From Muraenolepis orangiensis (lineage: Eukaryota > Chordata > Actinopteri > Gadiformes > Muraenolepididae), in contig CM051005.1 in assembly GCA_027704905.1 (NCBI GenBank), positions 30,019,169-30,083,168 on the forward strand: a stretch of DNA of 64,000 bases, written 5' to 3'. Both the position numbers and the translations under genes were made by a program. Positions 1 through 52,080 of this stretch are shown here, piece by piece. The notes below the pieces were generated by a model. The model was not told the DNA's origin. It saw only the letters and a list, made by a program, of their open reading frames with translations, and made no database searches. Numbering within the stretch: position 1 is the first letter of the stretch; each line of letters starts with the position of its first letter.

Positions 1-53
<53 letters not shown>

Positions 54-250
54 CTAACCATTGAACAATGTATTAAATGTTGTGTAGAAGTCTCCGCCCA
101 CGAGCAGTGGACCGGACGGCCCTACGGAGGGCTGTGAAGGTGCAGAGAAACACCCGCCCACCCCACCCATCTTGTTACAGGTAGTCATTAGAGTCACTCA
201 TTCACAACATTCAAGACTCAACTCCACACAAGCTCCATATAGCTGCTTCT

Positions 251-251
<1 letters not shown>

Positions 252-307
<56 letters not shown>
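252..307. repeat. (CA)28 microsatellite
   Basis: Uninterrupted CA dinucleotide run in an mppe1 intron. Confidence 0.97.
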
Positions 308-308
<1 letters not shown>

Positions 309-439
309 ATGAGCACTTTTATATTTTAGTGGCTAAGAGAATCAAATATGTTTCTGTCTCTTTCTCTAGTTTCTGTGTTGCTTGTTTAGGAGCCTGACCT
401 CACGCTCCAAACGCTATTTTGTGTTTATGTGTGTGTATC

Positions 440-443
<4 letters not shown>

Positions 444-496
<53 letters not shown>
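444..496. repeat. (TG)26 microsatellite abutting an mppe1 acceptor
   Basis: Pure TG run ending 6 bases before the exon at 502. It occupies the position of the polypyrimidine tract. Confidence 0.96.
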
Positions 497-499
<3 letters not shown>

Positions 500-501
500 A
501 G

Positions 502-624
502 CACTATCCTCTGTACAGGGTGAGCGACGCCAGCTGCACCGGAGAAGACGCCGCCCCGCCTGAGGAGCGCCACCTCCTGTTCAGAGAAAAGTACGACGTG
601 TTGTCCAAAGAATCCTCCCAGAAG
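502..624 (+). CDS. mppe1: mppe1 third-last coding exon
   Basis: A 123-bp phase-0 exon (41 codons). It starts with His-Tyr-Pro-Leu-Tyr-Arg right after the acceptor tcccag (496-501) and ends with Gln-Lys before the donor gtaccg. It encodes the metallophosphoesterase core segment between the catalytic half-sites, with EDAAPPEER and KYDVLSKESSQK matching vertebrate MPPE1. The acceptor tract is a (TG)n microsatellite rather than an ordinary pyrimidine tract. Confidence 0.92.
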
Positions 625-1992
625 GTACCGACCACATCCGTGAAATCCTGATCAACGCAACATCAGTTTTTTATTAACTTTTAGTTTACTTTATTTTCTC
701 TAAACCTGTGTGTCTTGGAACGTCATTCTTGTTGACAGCTGCTGCAGTGGTTTAAGCCCCGCCTCATTCTGAGTGGCCACACCCACAGCGGATGCGAAGT
801 TCTCCATGACAACCGATACCCAGAAGTCAGCGTGCCCTCGTTTAGCTGGAGGAACCGAAACAACCCCAGCTTCATCCTGGTAATGGCGCCCCCTGCTGGC
901 GGCTGGGGGGAAGGGGCTCACTTACCATGAACAGAGAGCAGGTTTTTTTTAGTGACTCAAACACACCGAAGCAGCCTATTAAAATATATATATATGAAAT
1001 ATTTTCTCCTTTAGTTTAACTCTATTTGATGTCATGTGACCTTCACCACGACCAATCCTCCAATCAGTTGGATGTCCAGAACCCCCCCCCCCGGGGATCT
1101 ATAGTGACCTTGCCCATTGACCATCCAGCCTCTAATCGATCGATATCTCAACATGGAGGAATCCATCACTCTAGAGGAGACTCATATTTGACCCCCACAT
1201 CCGCGACTTGAAAAATACACTATTTATTAACCCCTTCACAACAGGTCTACTACATCTATCTACTCCATTTATAGAAACATCTGAACTTCGTGTCTCTAGA
1301 TTACACACGGACCCATCCACGAGTTAATCAACCCAGGGAAATTGTTTTTCTATAAATAGTTTTATTTTGGTTCACCCTCCCCCCTCACAACAGCAGCCAT
1401 GCCTGTAGCTCCAACTCAAGCCACTAGAGGGTGCTAATGGGAAAAGTCACACAGTGCGGTGGTTAATATCTCTCTCTCTCTCGCTTTCCTTCCCCATCTC
1501 TCCCTTTCCTTCTCTGTCTCCCTTTCCCTCCCTCCTTCTTTCTCTGTCTCTCTCTCTCCCGCCATCTCCCCCCCTCTCTCTCTCCCCCCTCTCCCTCTCT
1601 CCATCTCCATCCCTCTCCCTCCCTCCATCTCCCTCCCTCCATCTCCATCCCTCTCTCTCCCCCCCCCTCTCTTCCTCCCTCCATCTCCATCCCCATCCCT
1701 CTCTCTCCCCCCCCCTCTCTTCCTCCCTCCATCTCCATCCCTCTCCCCCATCTCCCTCACTCTCTCCATCCCTCTCTCTCCCCTCCTCCAGGCGACACTC
1801 TCGGAGGAAAGCCACAGTCTGTCGAAGTGTTTCCTCCCGGAGGAGAGCACGGTCATCGCCGTGTACACCTCGGCCGGGGCCGTGCTGCTGCTGCTGGCCG
1901 TCATGGCGCACTGTCTGTCCTCTAAGGTCCCGCTGCCTCCCTGCCTCGGCCTCGGCCTCTGCGCGCTCATCGGGAAGCACAAGTATTTGTGA
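502..1992 (+). CDS. mppe1: mppe1 (metallophosphoesterase 1 / PGAP5), last three coding exons, 3' partial gene
   Basis: This is the C-terminal part of a calcineurin-like metallophosphoesterase. The family member PGAP5/MPPE1 removes an ethanolamine-phosphate side chain from GPI anchors so that cargo can leave the ER. Coding segments are 502-624, 739-879 and 1792-1992, all joined in phase 0 across GT..AG introns. The visible product has the family sequence around QHYPLYR and SGEDAAP-type residues, then the metal-binding GHTH motif. A C-terminal transmembrane segment and a lysine-rich tail (KHKYL) follow, the latter fitting a K-x-K-x-x ER/Golgi retrieval signal. The N-terminal half (signal anchor and first metal-binding motifs) lies left of the window. 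Convergent gnal follows on the other strand. Identification rests on clear similarity to vertebrate MPPE1 and on the known MPPE1-GNAL neighbourhood in vertebrates. Confidence 0.93.
739..879 (+). CDS. mppe1: mppe1 penultimate coding exon with GHTH metal site
   Basis: A 141-bp phase-0 exon (47 codons) between acceptor ttgacag and donor gtaatgg. It carries LSGHTHSGCEV, the GHTH metal-ligand motif of calcineurin-like phosphoesterases, then the strongly conserved PSFSWRNRNNPSFI segment. The intron before it is only 114 bp. Confidence 0.94.
880..1791 (+). other. mppe1 last intron
   Basis: A 912-bp intron with donor gtaatgg and acceptor cctccag. The left half is unremarkable with short C and TA runs. 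The right part, from about 1466, is the CT-rich repeat listed separately. No extra exon is seen. Confidence 0.8.
1466..1790. repeat. CT-rich compound repeat with CATCTCCATCCCTCTC-like units
   Basis: About 325 bp of nearly pure pyrimidine on the + strand. It includes a duplicated block of about 45 bp (around 1640-1735) ending in C runs. It runs straight into the last mppe1 acceptor. Long open frames on both strands here come from this composition and are not genes. Confidence 0.93.
1792..1992 (+). CDS. mppe1: mppe1 last exon: C-terminal membrane segment and retrieval tail
   Basis: A 201-bp exon including the TGA stop at 1990-1992, after acceptor cctccag. It encodes LSKCFLPEE, conserved in the family, then a hydrophobic helix (roughly AVYTSAGAVLLLLAVMA) and a short tail ending GKHKYL. 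The Lys-x-Lys-x-x arrangement is consistent with the ER-exit/cis-Golgi cycling reported for PGAP5. The acceptor is preceded by about 320 bp of CT-rich repeat. Confidence 0.92.
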   Translation, partial: ATLSEESHSLSKCFLPEESTVIAVYTSAGAVLLLLAVMAHCLSSKVPLPPCLGLGLCALIGKHKYL

Positions 1993-2084
1993 ACTTGTGG
2001 AAAGAGAAAAAAAGCAAAGGACTCAAGGTCACAAGGACGGGGCCGAGCAGGGTTGACTTCGTAGCATCGTACTGATGTTTTCAT

Positions 2085-2190
2085 TTTATTTTTATTATTT
2101 ATATTATATATATATATATATATAATATATATGTTTTTATATTATATATATTTTTTATATTATATATATTTGATATATATATTTGACCTA
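2085..2190. repeat. AT-rich (TA)n block in mppe1 3'UTR
   Basis: Alternating TA/TTTAT tracts with several imperfect (TA)n runs. Confidence 0.9.
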
Positions 2191-2462
2191 TGTCGAAAAA
2201 TGAACTGATTCCTTCCGTGAAACGGGGCCAAATGAAAGTTTATACTACCTACGTTTGATTGTAAAAACTGTTGTGTGCCACTTTAAAGAGATAATATATT
2301 GGAATATATTTTAATGATATGAATACTTAATAATGAGCACAAGTTGTATTCGCAGTCACTGGTTGTTGGTGAAGAAACCAAACGCAGAGCTAAATATGCT
2401 GTCCTTGTTGTGAGCGCTAAATTCGGCAACTGGCAATGATGTATTATGTCGTGTGTGTTGAT

Positions 2463-2629
2463 TGACCTTCACCCACATGGAGGTTTGACCTTCACTCACA
2501 TGGAGGTTTGACCTTCACCCACATGGAGGTTTGACCTTCACCCACATGGAGGTTTGACCTTCACTCACATGGAGGTTTGACCTTCACTCACATGGAGGTT
2601 TGACCTTCACCCACATGGAGGTTTGACCT
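2463..2629. repeat. 23-bp minisatellite, about 7 copies
   Basis: Unit tgaccttcacycacatgg followed by aggtt. Copies differ only at one C/T position. It lies inside the mppe1 3'UTR if the AATAAA at 2913 is used. Confidence 0.95.
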
Positions 2630-2912
2630 CTGTACCGTCCTGTGTTGGACATATGTACCATTTATATGAACCTTTCTGAGAAACATATTTCAAGCACAAC
2701 TTGTCCTTGAAGGGCTGAGAAGCCAGCAAAGTCAGCAGTTTACTAAAATGTTGTGATCAATTTGAGTAAAGGTTAGAACAGAATATTGGATTTTACTTTG
2801 ACTTTCTGATTGATATATATCTATATTTTAAACATATTTAATGCTGACGTGTCAAATGTTTATGAGGGGTTTTGGCAAAAATGTTGTTTGTTTTGTAATG
2901 AAAGCTGTCCAT

Positions 2913-2918
2913 AATAAA
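2913..2918 (+). terminator. candidate mppe1 poly(A) signal
   Basis: Perfect AATAAA about 920 bp after the mppe1 stop. Two overlapping further copies lie at 3033-3043. Confidence 0.45.
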
Positions 2919-3081
2919 TGGTGTCATCACTACTTCGTCTTAACTAAACTGAGATTTTCTGGCAACAAAAACCAGCTTCAGATCAGGATGGAAAATGATA
3001 TAATTAGAGAATTCGATATTTGTATAAACTCAAATAAAATAAAAACAGCGATGAATTTTTACCCACTGTCCCCTGTATACC

Positions 3082-3104
3082 AATAATAATAATAATAATA
3101 ATAG
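3082..3104. repeat. (AAT)n microsatellite between the mppe1 and gnal ends
   Basis: Seven AAT units followed by AGTT. Confidence 0.9.
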
Positions 3105-3234
3105 TTATAACAAAAAACCTCTAAAACAATGAAAACATTGTAAATGTCCAGCTCACCGGGGGACCACCGGGGGGCGCCAGAGACAAGAGTCGCACACAGT
3201 CGGGGAAATGAATCAAAGTCCTCTAATGTGCCTC

Positions 3235-3240
3235 TTTATT
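3235..3240 (-). terminator. candidate gnal poly(A) signal
   Basis: TTTATT on the + strand reads AATAAA on the gnal strand, just before the space separating the gene from mppe1. Confidence 0.45.
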
Positions 3241-3344
3241 TAAAGAAAAATAAAAATGTCATTTAATCATCCTCTATCTAATCATCCTTCTCCCAGGCCC
3301 AAACAAAGGTTCTAGTTGTGGATTTTCCCCGCACCTCAAGTTTC

Positions 3345-3415
3345 GCCTCTCTCTGTCTGTCTGTCTCTCTGTGTCTGTCTGTCTGTCTGTCTATCTGTCT
3401 GTCTCTCTGTGGCTG
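3345..3415. repeat. (CTGT)n/(CT)n microsatellite
   Basis: Imperfect CTGT tetranucleotide run in the inferred gnal 3'UTR. Confidence 0.92.
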
Positions 3416-3744
3416 GGGGGATAGACGTGTACTGTAGCAGGGCAGGCGCCTGGTGCGTCCGGTAGGGGGGAGAAGAGCTTGTGTTGTAGGGTGCTGTCCA
3501 CACATTCATAGTGCCTGCGCCATCGGGTACGACTCCCAGGGACCGAGGAATATTATAATATTGCACGCTCTCATTTATTCGTCTCCATTCTAAAACATGC
3601 TTTCCTATGTGTGTATGTATACATATTTACCGTATACATACATAGGTATGTACACCTAGGCACACACATAATTAAACATGTATAATTGTACATATATATT
3701 TATATAGACCTATAAATTTACATGTACATACAGTTATAAAAGAT

Positions 3745-3887
3745 TACACACACACACACACACACACCACTCAGACTTGCGCTCAGACTTAACACACACG
3801 CACACACACACACACACACACACTCTCGCGCACACTCACACAAACGCACGCATACACACGCACACACGCGCACACACACACACACAA
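3745..3887. repeat. imperfect (CA)n microsatellite
   Basis: CA tracts broken by CACTCAGACTTG-like and CG-containing segments. Confidence 0.93.
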
Positions 3888-4259
3888 TGCATCTGTGAGT
3901 CTATGTTTGCCTAATGTACACATGCGCCCACATACACACACATCAGTACAGAGTTCAGGCATTCTTCATATCGGGGAAAAAAACAAAAACTGAATACAAG
4001 AGAAAAAAAATAAAAAACAGAACTGGTTCCTCTCAAAACAACACCAGGTTGGGGAGACTTTTCAATGGGTTCCAATGTTCTTAAAGCTGTGAAATTTAAC
4101 AAACCAAAAAGAAAAAAGAAACCAGGGGTTAGAAGAAGAAAAATAACAAAGTCCAACGGAGGAGGAAGAGAAATAAAAGGCAGGGCTGCAACAGGTGATC
4201 TCACTGCAGGTAAGTGGTTCATTTGCATAATGTATACAGGTTTTTAGAAGGTTTTTTCC

Positions 4260-4345
4260 CTATTTTTTTTTTTTTTTATTATTATTATTATTTTTTTACT
4301 AAACATCATTTCCTTTTTTTTTTTAATAATTTTTTTTATATAAAC
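4260..4345. repeat. poly-T / (ATT)n tract
   Basis: Runs of T and ATT on the + strand, giving A-rich sequence in the gnal transcript. Confidence 0.9.
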
Positions 4346-4598
4346 CAGAAAAAAACTAAACTCTACAGAGAAAGTCTCCTTGTCAGCAGCGGCTGCTGTC
4401 GGAGCGTTTGACATCAAGCTGTACAGCGCAGTCAAAAACATACTTACATCCGAGCTCATTTACAGGTACAGCCATAATCAAGGCACAAAGATCTACAAGT
4501 AGATTTGTTTCTCTTTCAATAAAGTTGTACAAAATAATATTACATTTTACAGTCTGTACAGGATAGATCCACCTTGCACAGTGTACAAGTTTCAACAG

Positions 4599-4650
4599 GG
4601 GGGGGGGGGGGGTGGAGGTGGGGGGGGAGGGGGGGAAACAGAAAAAACTG
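4599..4650. repeat. poly-G rich tract
   Basis: Two long G runs separated by TGGAGGTG. A matching C run lies at 4691-4705. Confidence 0.9.
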
Positions 4651-4799
4651 AAATAAAACAATCAATACATTTAGCTCTTCCCCCAAAGCACCCCCCCCCC
4701 CCCGCCCCCGCCCCACCTGGTCAGGCTCTTTAGGCTGAAGAGAGGGATGTGATAACAGATGGGGGGTTCTCCTGTGTTCAAGTCCATGGAGGTGTGTGT

Positions 4800-4975
4800 C
4801 CTCTCTCTCTCTGTCTCTCTGTCTCTCTGTCTCTCTCTCTCTGGTGGGCGAGGAGCCATCGAGGTCCATTTGTCATCCCAATCCATCTCCTACCCCCCAA
4901 TACAATTCACACATCCTCCTTCCATCCTTCAAGACACCTGTGTGTGTGTGTGTGTGTATGTATGTGTGTGTGTGT
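4800..4975. repeat. CT/CTGT and GT simple repeats
   Basis: (CT)n with CTGT at 4800-4842 and (GT)n at 4929-4975, within the inferred gnal 3'UTR. Confidence 0.88.
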
Positions 4976-5046
4976 TGGCCACAATGATGATGAGGCCTGA
5001 CTCCGCCCCTATCCTCTCCATGTTACCAGGCGTTGAGTCTGCCATA

Positions 5047-5264
5047 CAACCAGTCAACCAGGCAGACAGCCAGTCAGCTAGCCAGACAACAAGTCAGCTA
5101 GGCAGACAACCAGACAGCCAGCCAGACAACCAGTCAGCTAGCCAGACAACAAGTCACAGCCAGACAACCAGCCAGACAACCAGTCAACCAGCCAGACAAC
5201 CAGTCAACCAGCCAGACAGCCAATCAGCCAGCGAGACAACTAGTCAGCCGGTCAGTCAGACAAC
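5047..5264. repeat. minisatellite of CAGACAACCAGTCAACCAGC-type units
   Basis: About 20-bp units with 4-bp internal periodicity (CAGN), roughly 10 degenerate copies. Confidence 0.92.
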
Positions 5265-5585
5265 CTGACTGGCCGGTGGTCCGGCCGGCGGCGGGGATGT
5301 GGTGACAGAGTAATAAATATTGTTGATGCTACATTGTGTGTACAGTTCCTCAAAAGAACAAAATAGAATATGAAGTTGTTAAGGAACCTGATGCAAAGTG
5401 CATTATTTCTTCTTCATGGTTCTCTGTTCCGTCGTCTGGCTGTCCTCAGCGTGGAGAGGGGGGAGGAACGGTGATGGCCGAGGGGTCTTCATTTGGGGGG
5501 GGGGGGTCAAAGGACATGGTGGTGACCAGGCAGGAGACACACCAACACGGACAAGTTCCGCTGCTTCTCTCCTTCTCGCCCATAC

Positions 5586-5632
5586 ACACGCGCACACGCA
5601 CACACAGACACACAGACACACACACACACAGG
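5586..5632. repeat. (CA)n microsatellite
   Basis: CA run with GACA and CGCA interruptions. Confidence 0.9.
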
Positions 5633-5798
5633 CTCACGTCTGGCCTCTACAAAGGAGGTCCTGTGGGTGTATCTCAGGTGACCACGCCCACCCCCACCGG
5701 GGGGTCCAGGGTCCACCACAAGGGCTGTTTGGGGGGGGGGGGGAGGTAGCCCAAGGCTTCGTGGAATGACAGAAAAAAACTAAAAGGAGTAGAAGAGA

Positions 5799-5822
5799 AG
5801 AAGAAGAAGAAGAAGAAGAAGA
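5799..5822. repeat. (GAA)8 microsatellite
   Basis: Pure GAA run. Confidence 0.93.
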
Positions 5823-5935
5823 ACTCTCTCTTCACACAAAGGCCTCCAAAGGAAGGACTAAAAAAAAAGAACAAAACCAAAAATCTAAAAGAACCACGAC
5901 AAAATAAAAAGGAGCAAAGCGCAGATCCTGGATCA

Positions 5936-5996
5936 CAGGGGGGTCTGAGACCCGGGGGTCTGAGACCAGGGGGTCTGAGACCCGGGGGGTCTGACC
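5936..5996. repeat. about 19-bp tandem repeat GGGTCTGAGACCCGGG
   Basis: Three copies and a partial. GTCTGAGAC is itself partly self-complementary. Confidence 0.9.
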
Positions 5997-6127
5997 CCCT
6001 GCTGGCCCCTCTGGGAGAACACCGGGGAAACAAACCCCTCCACCAAGAGGAGGAAGAGGAGCTGACACACTTCAGTAGTACTTCATAGTCCACGGCCAGG
6101 GGGGAGGAATCGTCTGTTGTGTTTGTG

Positions 6128-6310
6128 TGGGGGAGGGGGGGGAGGAGCGAGGGGAGAGGGGGGGGGGGGGGGGAGGGGGGAGGCGTCGACGGGTGCACAA
6201 CGGTGGCGGTGGGCGGGTGGGGGGGAAAAAAGCGACCGAAGAAAACAATAAAGTTAAAAAGAAAGGTAAAAGCGTTGTAAAAAGTGTGTGGTGGGGGAGG
6301 GGGGGGGTCG
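6128..6310. repeat. G-rich tracts before gnal stop region
   Basis: G runs of up to 18 bases, C runs in the gnal transcript just after the stop codon. Confidence 0.85.
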
Positions 6311-6326
6311 TGGCGGGCGTGGCCCA

Positions 6327-49289
<42,963 letters not shown>

Positions 49290-49784
49290 GTTGAAACCAA
49301 TAGATATAATATATGTATGTGTGTCTTGTCAATTTGACTTTTCATCAATTAAAATACCCCCCCCCAAAAAAAGCACGTCGTCAAATCGCCAGTACCTAAC
49401 GCGCCATCGTCACATCGGAGCCTAAATTCGAATTTAATCCAAAAACCTGAATGAATCCTGCCCCGACATTCGCTATATGTCATGTTTCATGTCCCCCAGT
49501 CAGCCAGCCTCCGCTCCGTAGACAGAGGATCACCTGATCCCCGAGCGGACACTGCGGGTCCACCTTACCGTAAGAGACACAAAGGGAGACCTTGGAGAAA
49601 CACGCAGCGACACTCTCGCGAATGGTCAACATCCAGCCTGCACGGCTGTTAAGAGGAGATGCGCAACACGTCACGGTACTACGGTTTGGCCATATGACCA
49701 GAATGCTGCTGGTCATGATTTTTCATTCCACACATTTCATGACTGCATGTCTGAGGAACATTACTATCTGTCTGTCTGTCTGTC

Positions 49785-49817
<33 letters not shown>

Positions 49818-50478
49818 GTCCTGTCCTGTATGAAATGCAAGACATGTGACTTGATTTCCATTATTTCGCTTATTTATTTTTCTTGTTTGGCCTAAAACAT
49901 GTTTTTTTTATCCTGCCACTGACTGCACTAATGTTATTTATTCACTAGCCACTATGTTATATGGTATTATTGCTACGTGTGAGCATAGTGTGATTCATTA
50001 GTAGTAGGGATCATTTAAATAATAAATTATTTATTACCATTATTTATTACCAATAAGGTAATATACAAAATATCGAATTTGTAGATTGATTTGTAGTGTG
50101 TTGATATATGTTCATATATTATATTTTATTTTACATTCATTAAAACGTGTTTATTTTCCTTTCGGTTCGTTTGTTGTTGTCTGTCTTATTAGTCTTTGTG
50201 ACGTAGGTTTTGAGCCACACTATTTACATAAATACCATAAGATAAGGTGCAGGTTCGTTAACCGACCACTTGGGGGCGCTAGAACGGACCAGATGTGCTC
50301 GGCTCCAGTCAGCCAGGAGGCTGCATGGCCTAGTGGCCAGTCTATTAATAGCATCTCTTGAAGCATCACTTTATTTATAATCAGGGTGTCAAAGGCCAGT
50401 GCAAAGGGTGATAACGTTTATATTTGAGGAAAAAGTGGTTGATACCATGTTACTAATATGTTGATAACATATTGTTAG
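49290..50478. other. region upstream of the gnal long first exon
   Basis: Includes sequence where the long-isoform promoter should lie (49290-49650, moderately GC-rich) and (CTGT)n at 49767-49820. A TG/TA-rich stretch at 49300-49320 sits 10-30 bases upstream of the ATG, probably in the 5'UTR. No gene is recognised. Confidence 0.6.
49767..49820. repeat. (CTGT)n microsatellite
   Basis: CTGT run with two CTCTGT steps. Confidence 0.94.
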
Positions 50479-51765
50479 GGGGCTGTCTCCTCACAACTTT
50501 CTTCCTATCTCTCCCAGAACAACCTCCTCGACCCTCACCAGTCAGGCTTCAAGGCTGCGCACTCCACGGAGACGGCACTGCTCGCAGTGACAGAGTCTCT
50601 TCGTGATGCCAGAAGCTCGTCCCTCTCATCGGTACTGATACTTCTCGACCTGTCTGCGGCGTTCGACACAGTGAACCACCAGATCCTCCTCTCCACTCTC
50701 GCCGAGCTTGGAATCGCTGGAACTGCGTTATCCTGGTTCACTTCCTACCTTGCAGATCGCACTTATCAGGTCACATGGAACGGTTCCCTGTCCAGACCCT
50801 GCACCCTGGACACCGGAGTCCCTCAAGGCTCAGTATTGGGACCCCTTCTGTTTTCTCTTTACACTAAATCGCTAGGCTCTGTAATCACATCTCATGGCTT
50901 CTCCTATCACTGCTATGCAGATGACACTCAACTGTTTCTCTCCTTTCCCCCCTCAGAAACCCAAATAGCAACACGCATCTCTAAATGCCTGGCCGACATC
51001 AGCAGATGGACAGCCGCCAACCACCTGAAGCTCAACCTTGACAAGACTGAGCTCCTCTTCATACCGGGGAAAGACTGCCCTCAGATGGACCTACTGGTCA
51101 CCATCGAGAACACCCAAGTCTCCCCCTCAACCACAACAAGAGACCTTGGTGTGGTGGTAGATGACCAGCTGTCCTGCAATGCCAACGTCACCGCGGTGGC
51201 CCGATCTTGCAGAATTGCCCTCTACAACATCCGCAGGATCCGGCCCTTCCTCACACGTGAAGCGGCGCAGATCCTGGTCCAAGCGCTCGTCATCACCCGC
51301 CTCGACTACTGCAACTCTCTCCTGGCGGGACTCCCCGCCTCTGCAACCAAGCCCCTCCAACGCATCCAGAACGCAGCAGCACGCCTGGTATTCAACCTAC
51401 CGAAATTCTCCCACGTGACCCCTCTCTTCCGCGATCTCCACTGGCTTCCGGTAAATGCTCGCATCAAATTCAAGACTCTGGTGCTGACCTTTAGGGCAGT
51501 CAATGGAACTGCCCCGGCCTACCTCCAGGCGTTGGTCAAACCCTACATCCCAGCCAGAGCGCTCCGCTCAACTTCTGCCAGGCGACTTGTTCGACCTTCA
51601 CTAATGTCAACCAAACATCGCTCGTCCAAGACCCAGCTCTTCACGGCTCTGGCTCCACAGTGGTGGAATGAACTCCCGTCTCATGTCAGGACGGCAGAGT
51701 CCCTCGCCAGCTTCCGCAAGAGACTCAAGACCCACCTGTTCAGAGTCCACCTGGACTCTCCTTGA
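50479..51765 (+). pseudogene. LINE ORF2 reverse transcriptase fragment, open frame
   Basis: The frame is open from an in-frame TAG at 50476-50478 to the TGA at 51763-51765 (428 codons). It has the non-LTR RT blocks in order: NNLLDPHQSGF, DLSAAFDTVNHQIL, GVPQGSVLGPLLFSLY, CYADDTQLF (catalytic YADD about 50908-50932), NHLKLNLDKTE and DLGVVVDDQLS. The C-terminal part RLDYCNSLLAGLP and DLHWLPVNARI is typical of the L2/CR1-Jockey group. There is no internal stop or frameshift, which suggests a fairly young copy. It cannot be functional alone because the N-terminal part, including the endonuclease, is absent. Confidence 0.88.
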
Positions 51766-52080
51766 ACCCTCCTTCTCCTTTGTGAAACCCCTAAACTTGC
51801 TTAAGTCCTGACATTAATAGCTCTTAGCATGTTGCATATGTTAGCAAGTGTATATCCTTAATGTTGATAACACGCTCTTATCACAGCTACTTAAGCAGGT
51901 GACCTAGCAGTACGAAATTGTGTTATTCATCTTGTTAATATGAATACTTGTGAACTGCTGTATTTTTATGTTTGTGTACCTCAGTGTTATGCTATTGTCT
52001 GCTTCAACTAATGTACACCTTGTAAGTCGCTTTGGATAAAAGCGTCTGCCAAATGCCCTAAATGTAAATGTAAATGTAAA
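50479..52080 (+). mobile_element. L2-clade LINE, 5'-truncated copy
   Basis: Covers the reverse transcriptase to C-terminus of ORF2, a 3'UTR of about 315 bp, and the conserved end TGTAAGTCGCTTTGGATAAA then AGCGTCTGCC at 52021-52050. A TAAATG-type short repeat closes it at 52060-52080. This ending is characteristic of fish L2 elements and of SINEs that share their tail. The endonuclease domain and 5' end are missing. No target-site duplication was recognised. Confidence 0.88.

Larger units (their letters stand above)
1..501 (+). other. mppe1 intron (partial), repeats only
   Basis: No coding exon is recognisable here. It holds (GA)n at 5-49, (CA)n at 252-307 and (TG)n at 444-496. The last of these forms the tract in front of the exon at 502. 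Confidence 0.7.
1993..3045 (+). other. mppe1: mppe1 3'UTR with candidate poly(A) signals
   Basis: Non-coding sequence after the mppe1 stop. It holds an AT-rich repeat block (2085-2190) and a 23-bp minisatellite (2463-2629). Candidate poly(A) signals are AATAAA at 2913-2918 and at 3033-3043. The true end is not determinable from sequence alone. Confidence 0.6.
3215..6326 (-). other. gnal: gnal 3'UTR (inferred extent)
   Basis: About 3.1 kb downstream of the gnal stop without another gene. A poly(A) signal candidate on the - strand is AATAAA at 3240-3235. The region holds many repeats: CTGT (3345-3415), CA (3745-3887), T/A-rich (4260-4340), G runs (4599-4650), a CAGACAACCAGT-type minisatellite (5047-5264) and a GGGTCTGAGACC repeat (5936-5996). 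The extent is inferred from the only well-placed signal. Confidence 0.5.

Noticed and set aside
382..651. Open frame extending the mppe1 exon upstream through the TG repeat
   Set aside because: The Cys-Val run is translated TG repeat. Homology to MPPE1 starts right after the AG at 500-501.
1434..2084. Long Arg/Glu-Gly-rich and Ser/Leu-rich frames over the CT-rich block
   Set aside because: They arise from simple-repeat composition. The only real coding sequence here is the mppe1 exon from 1792.
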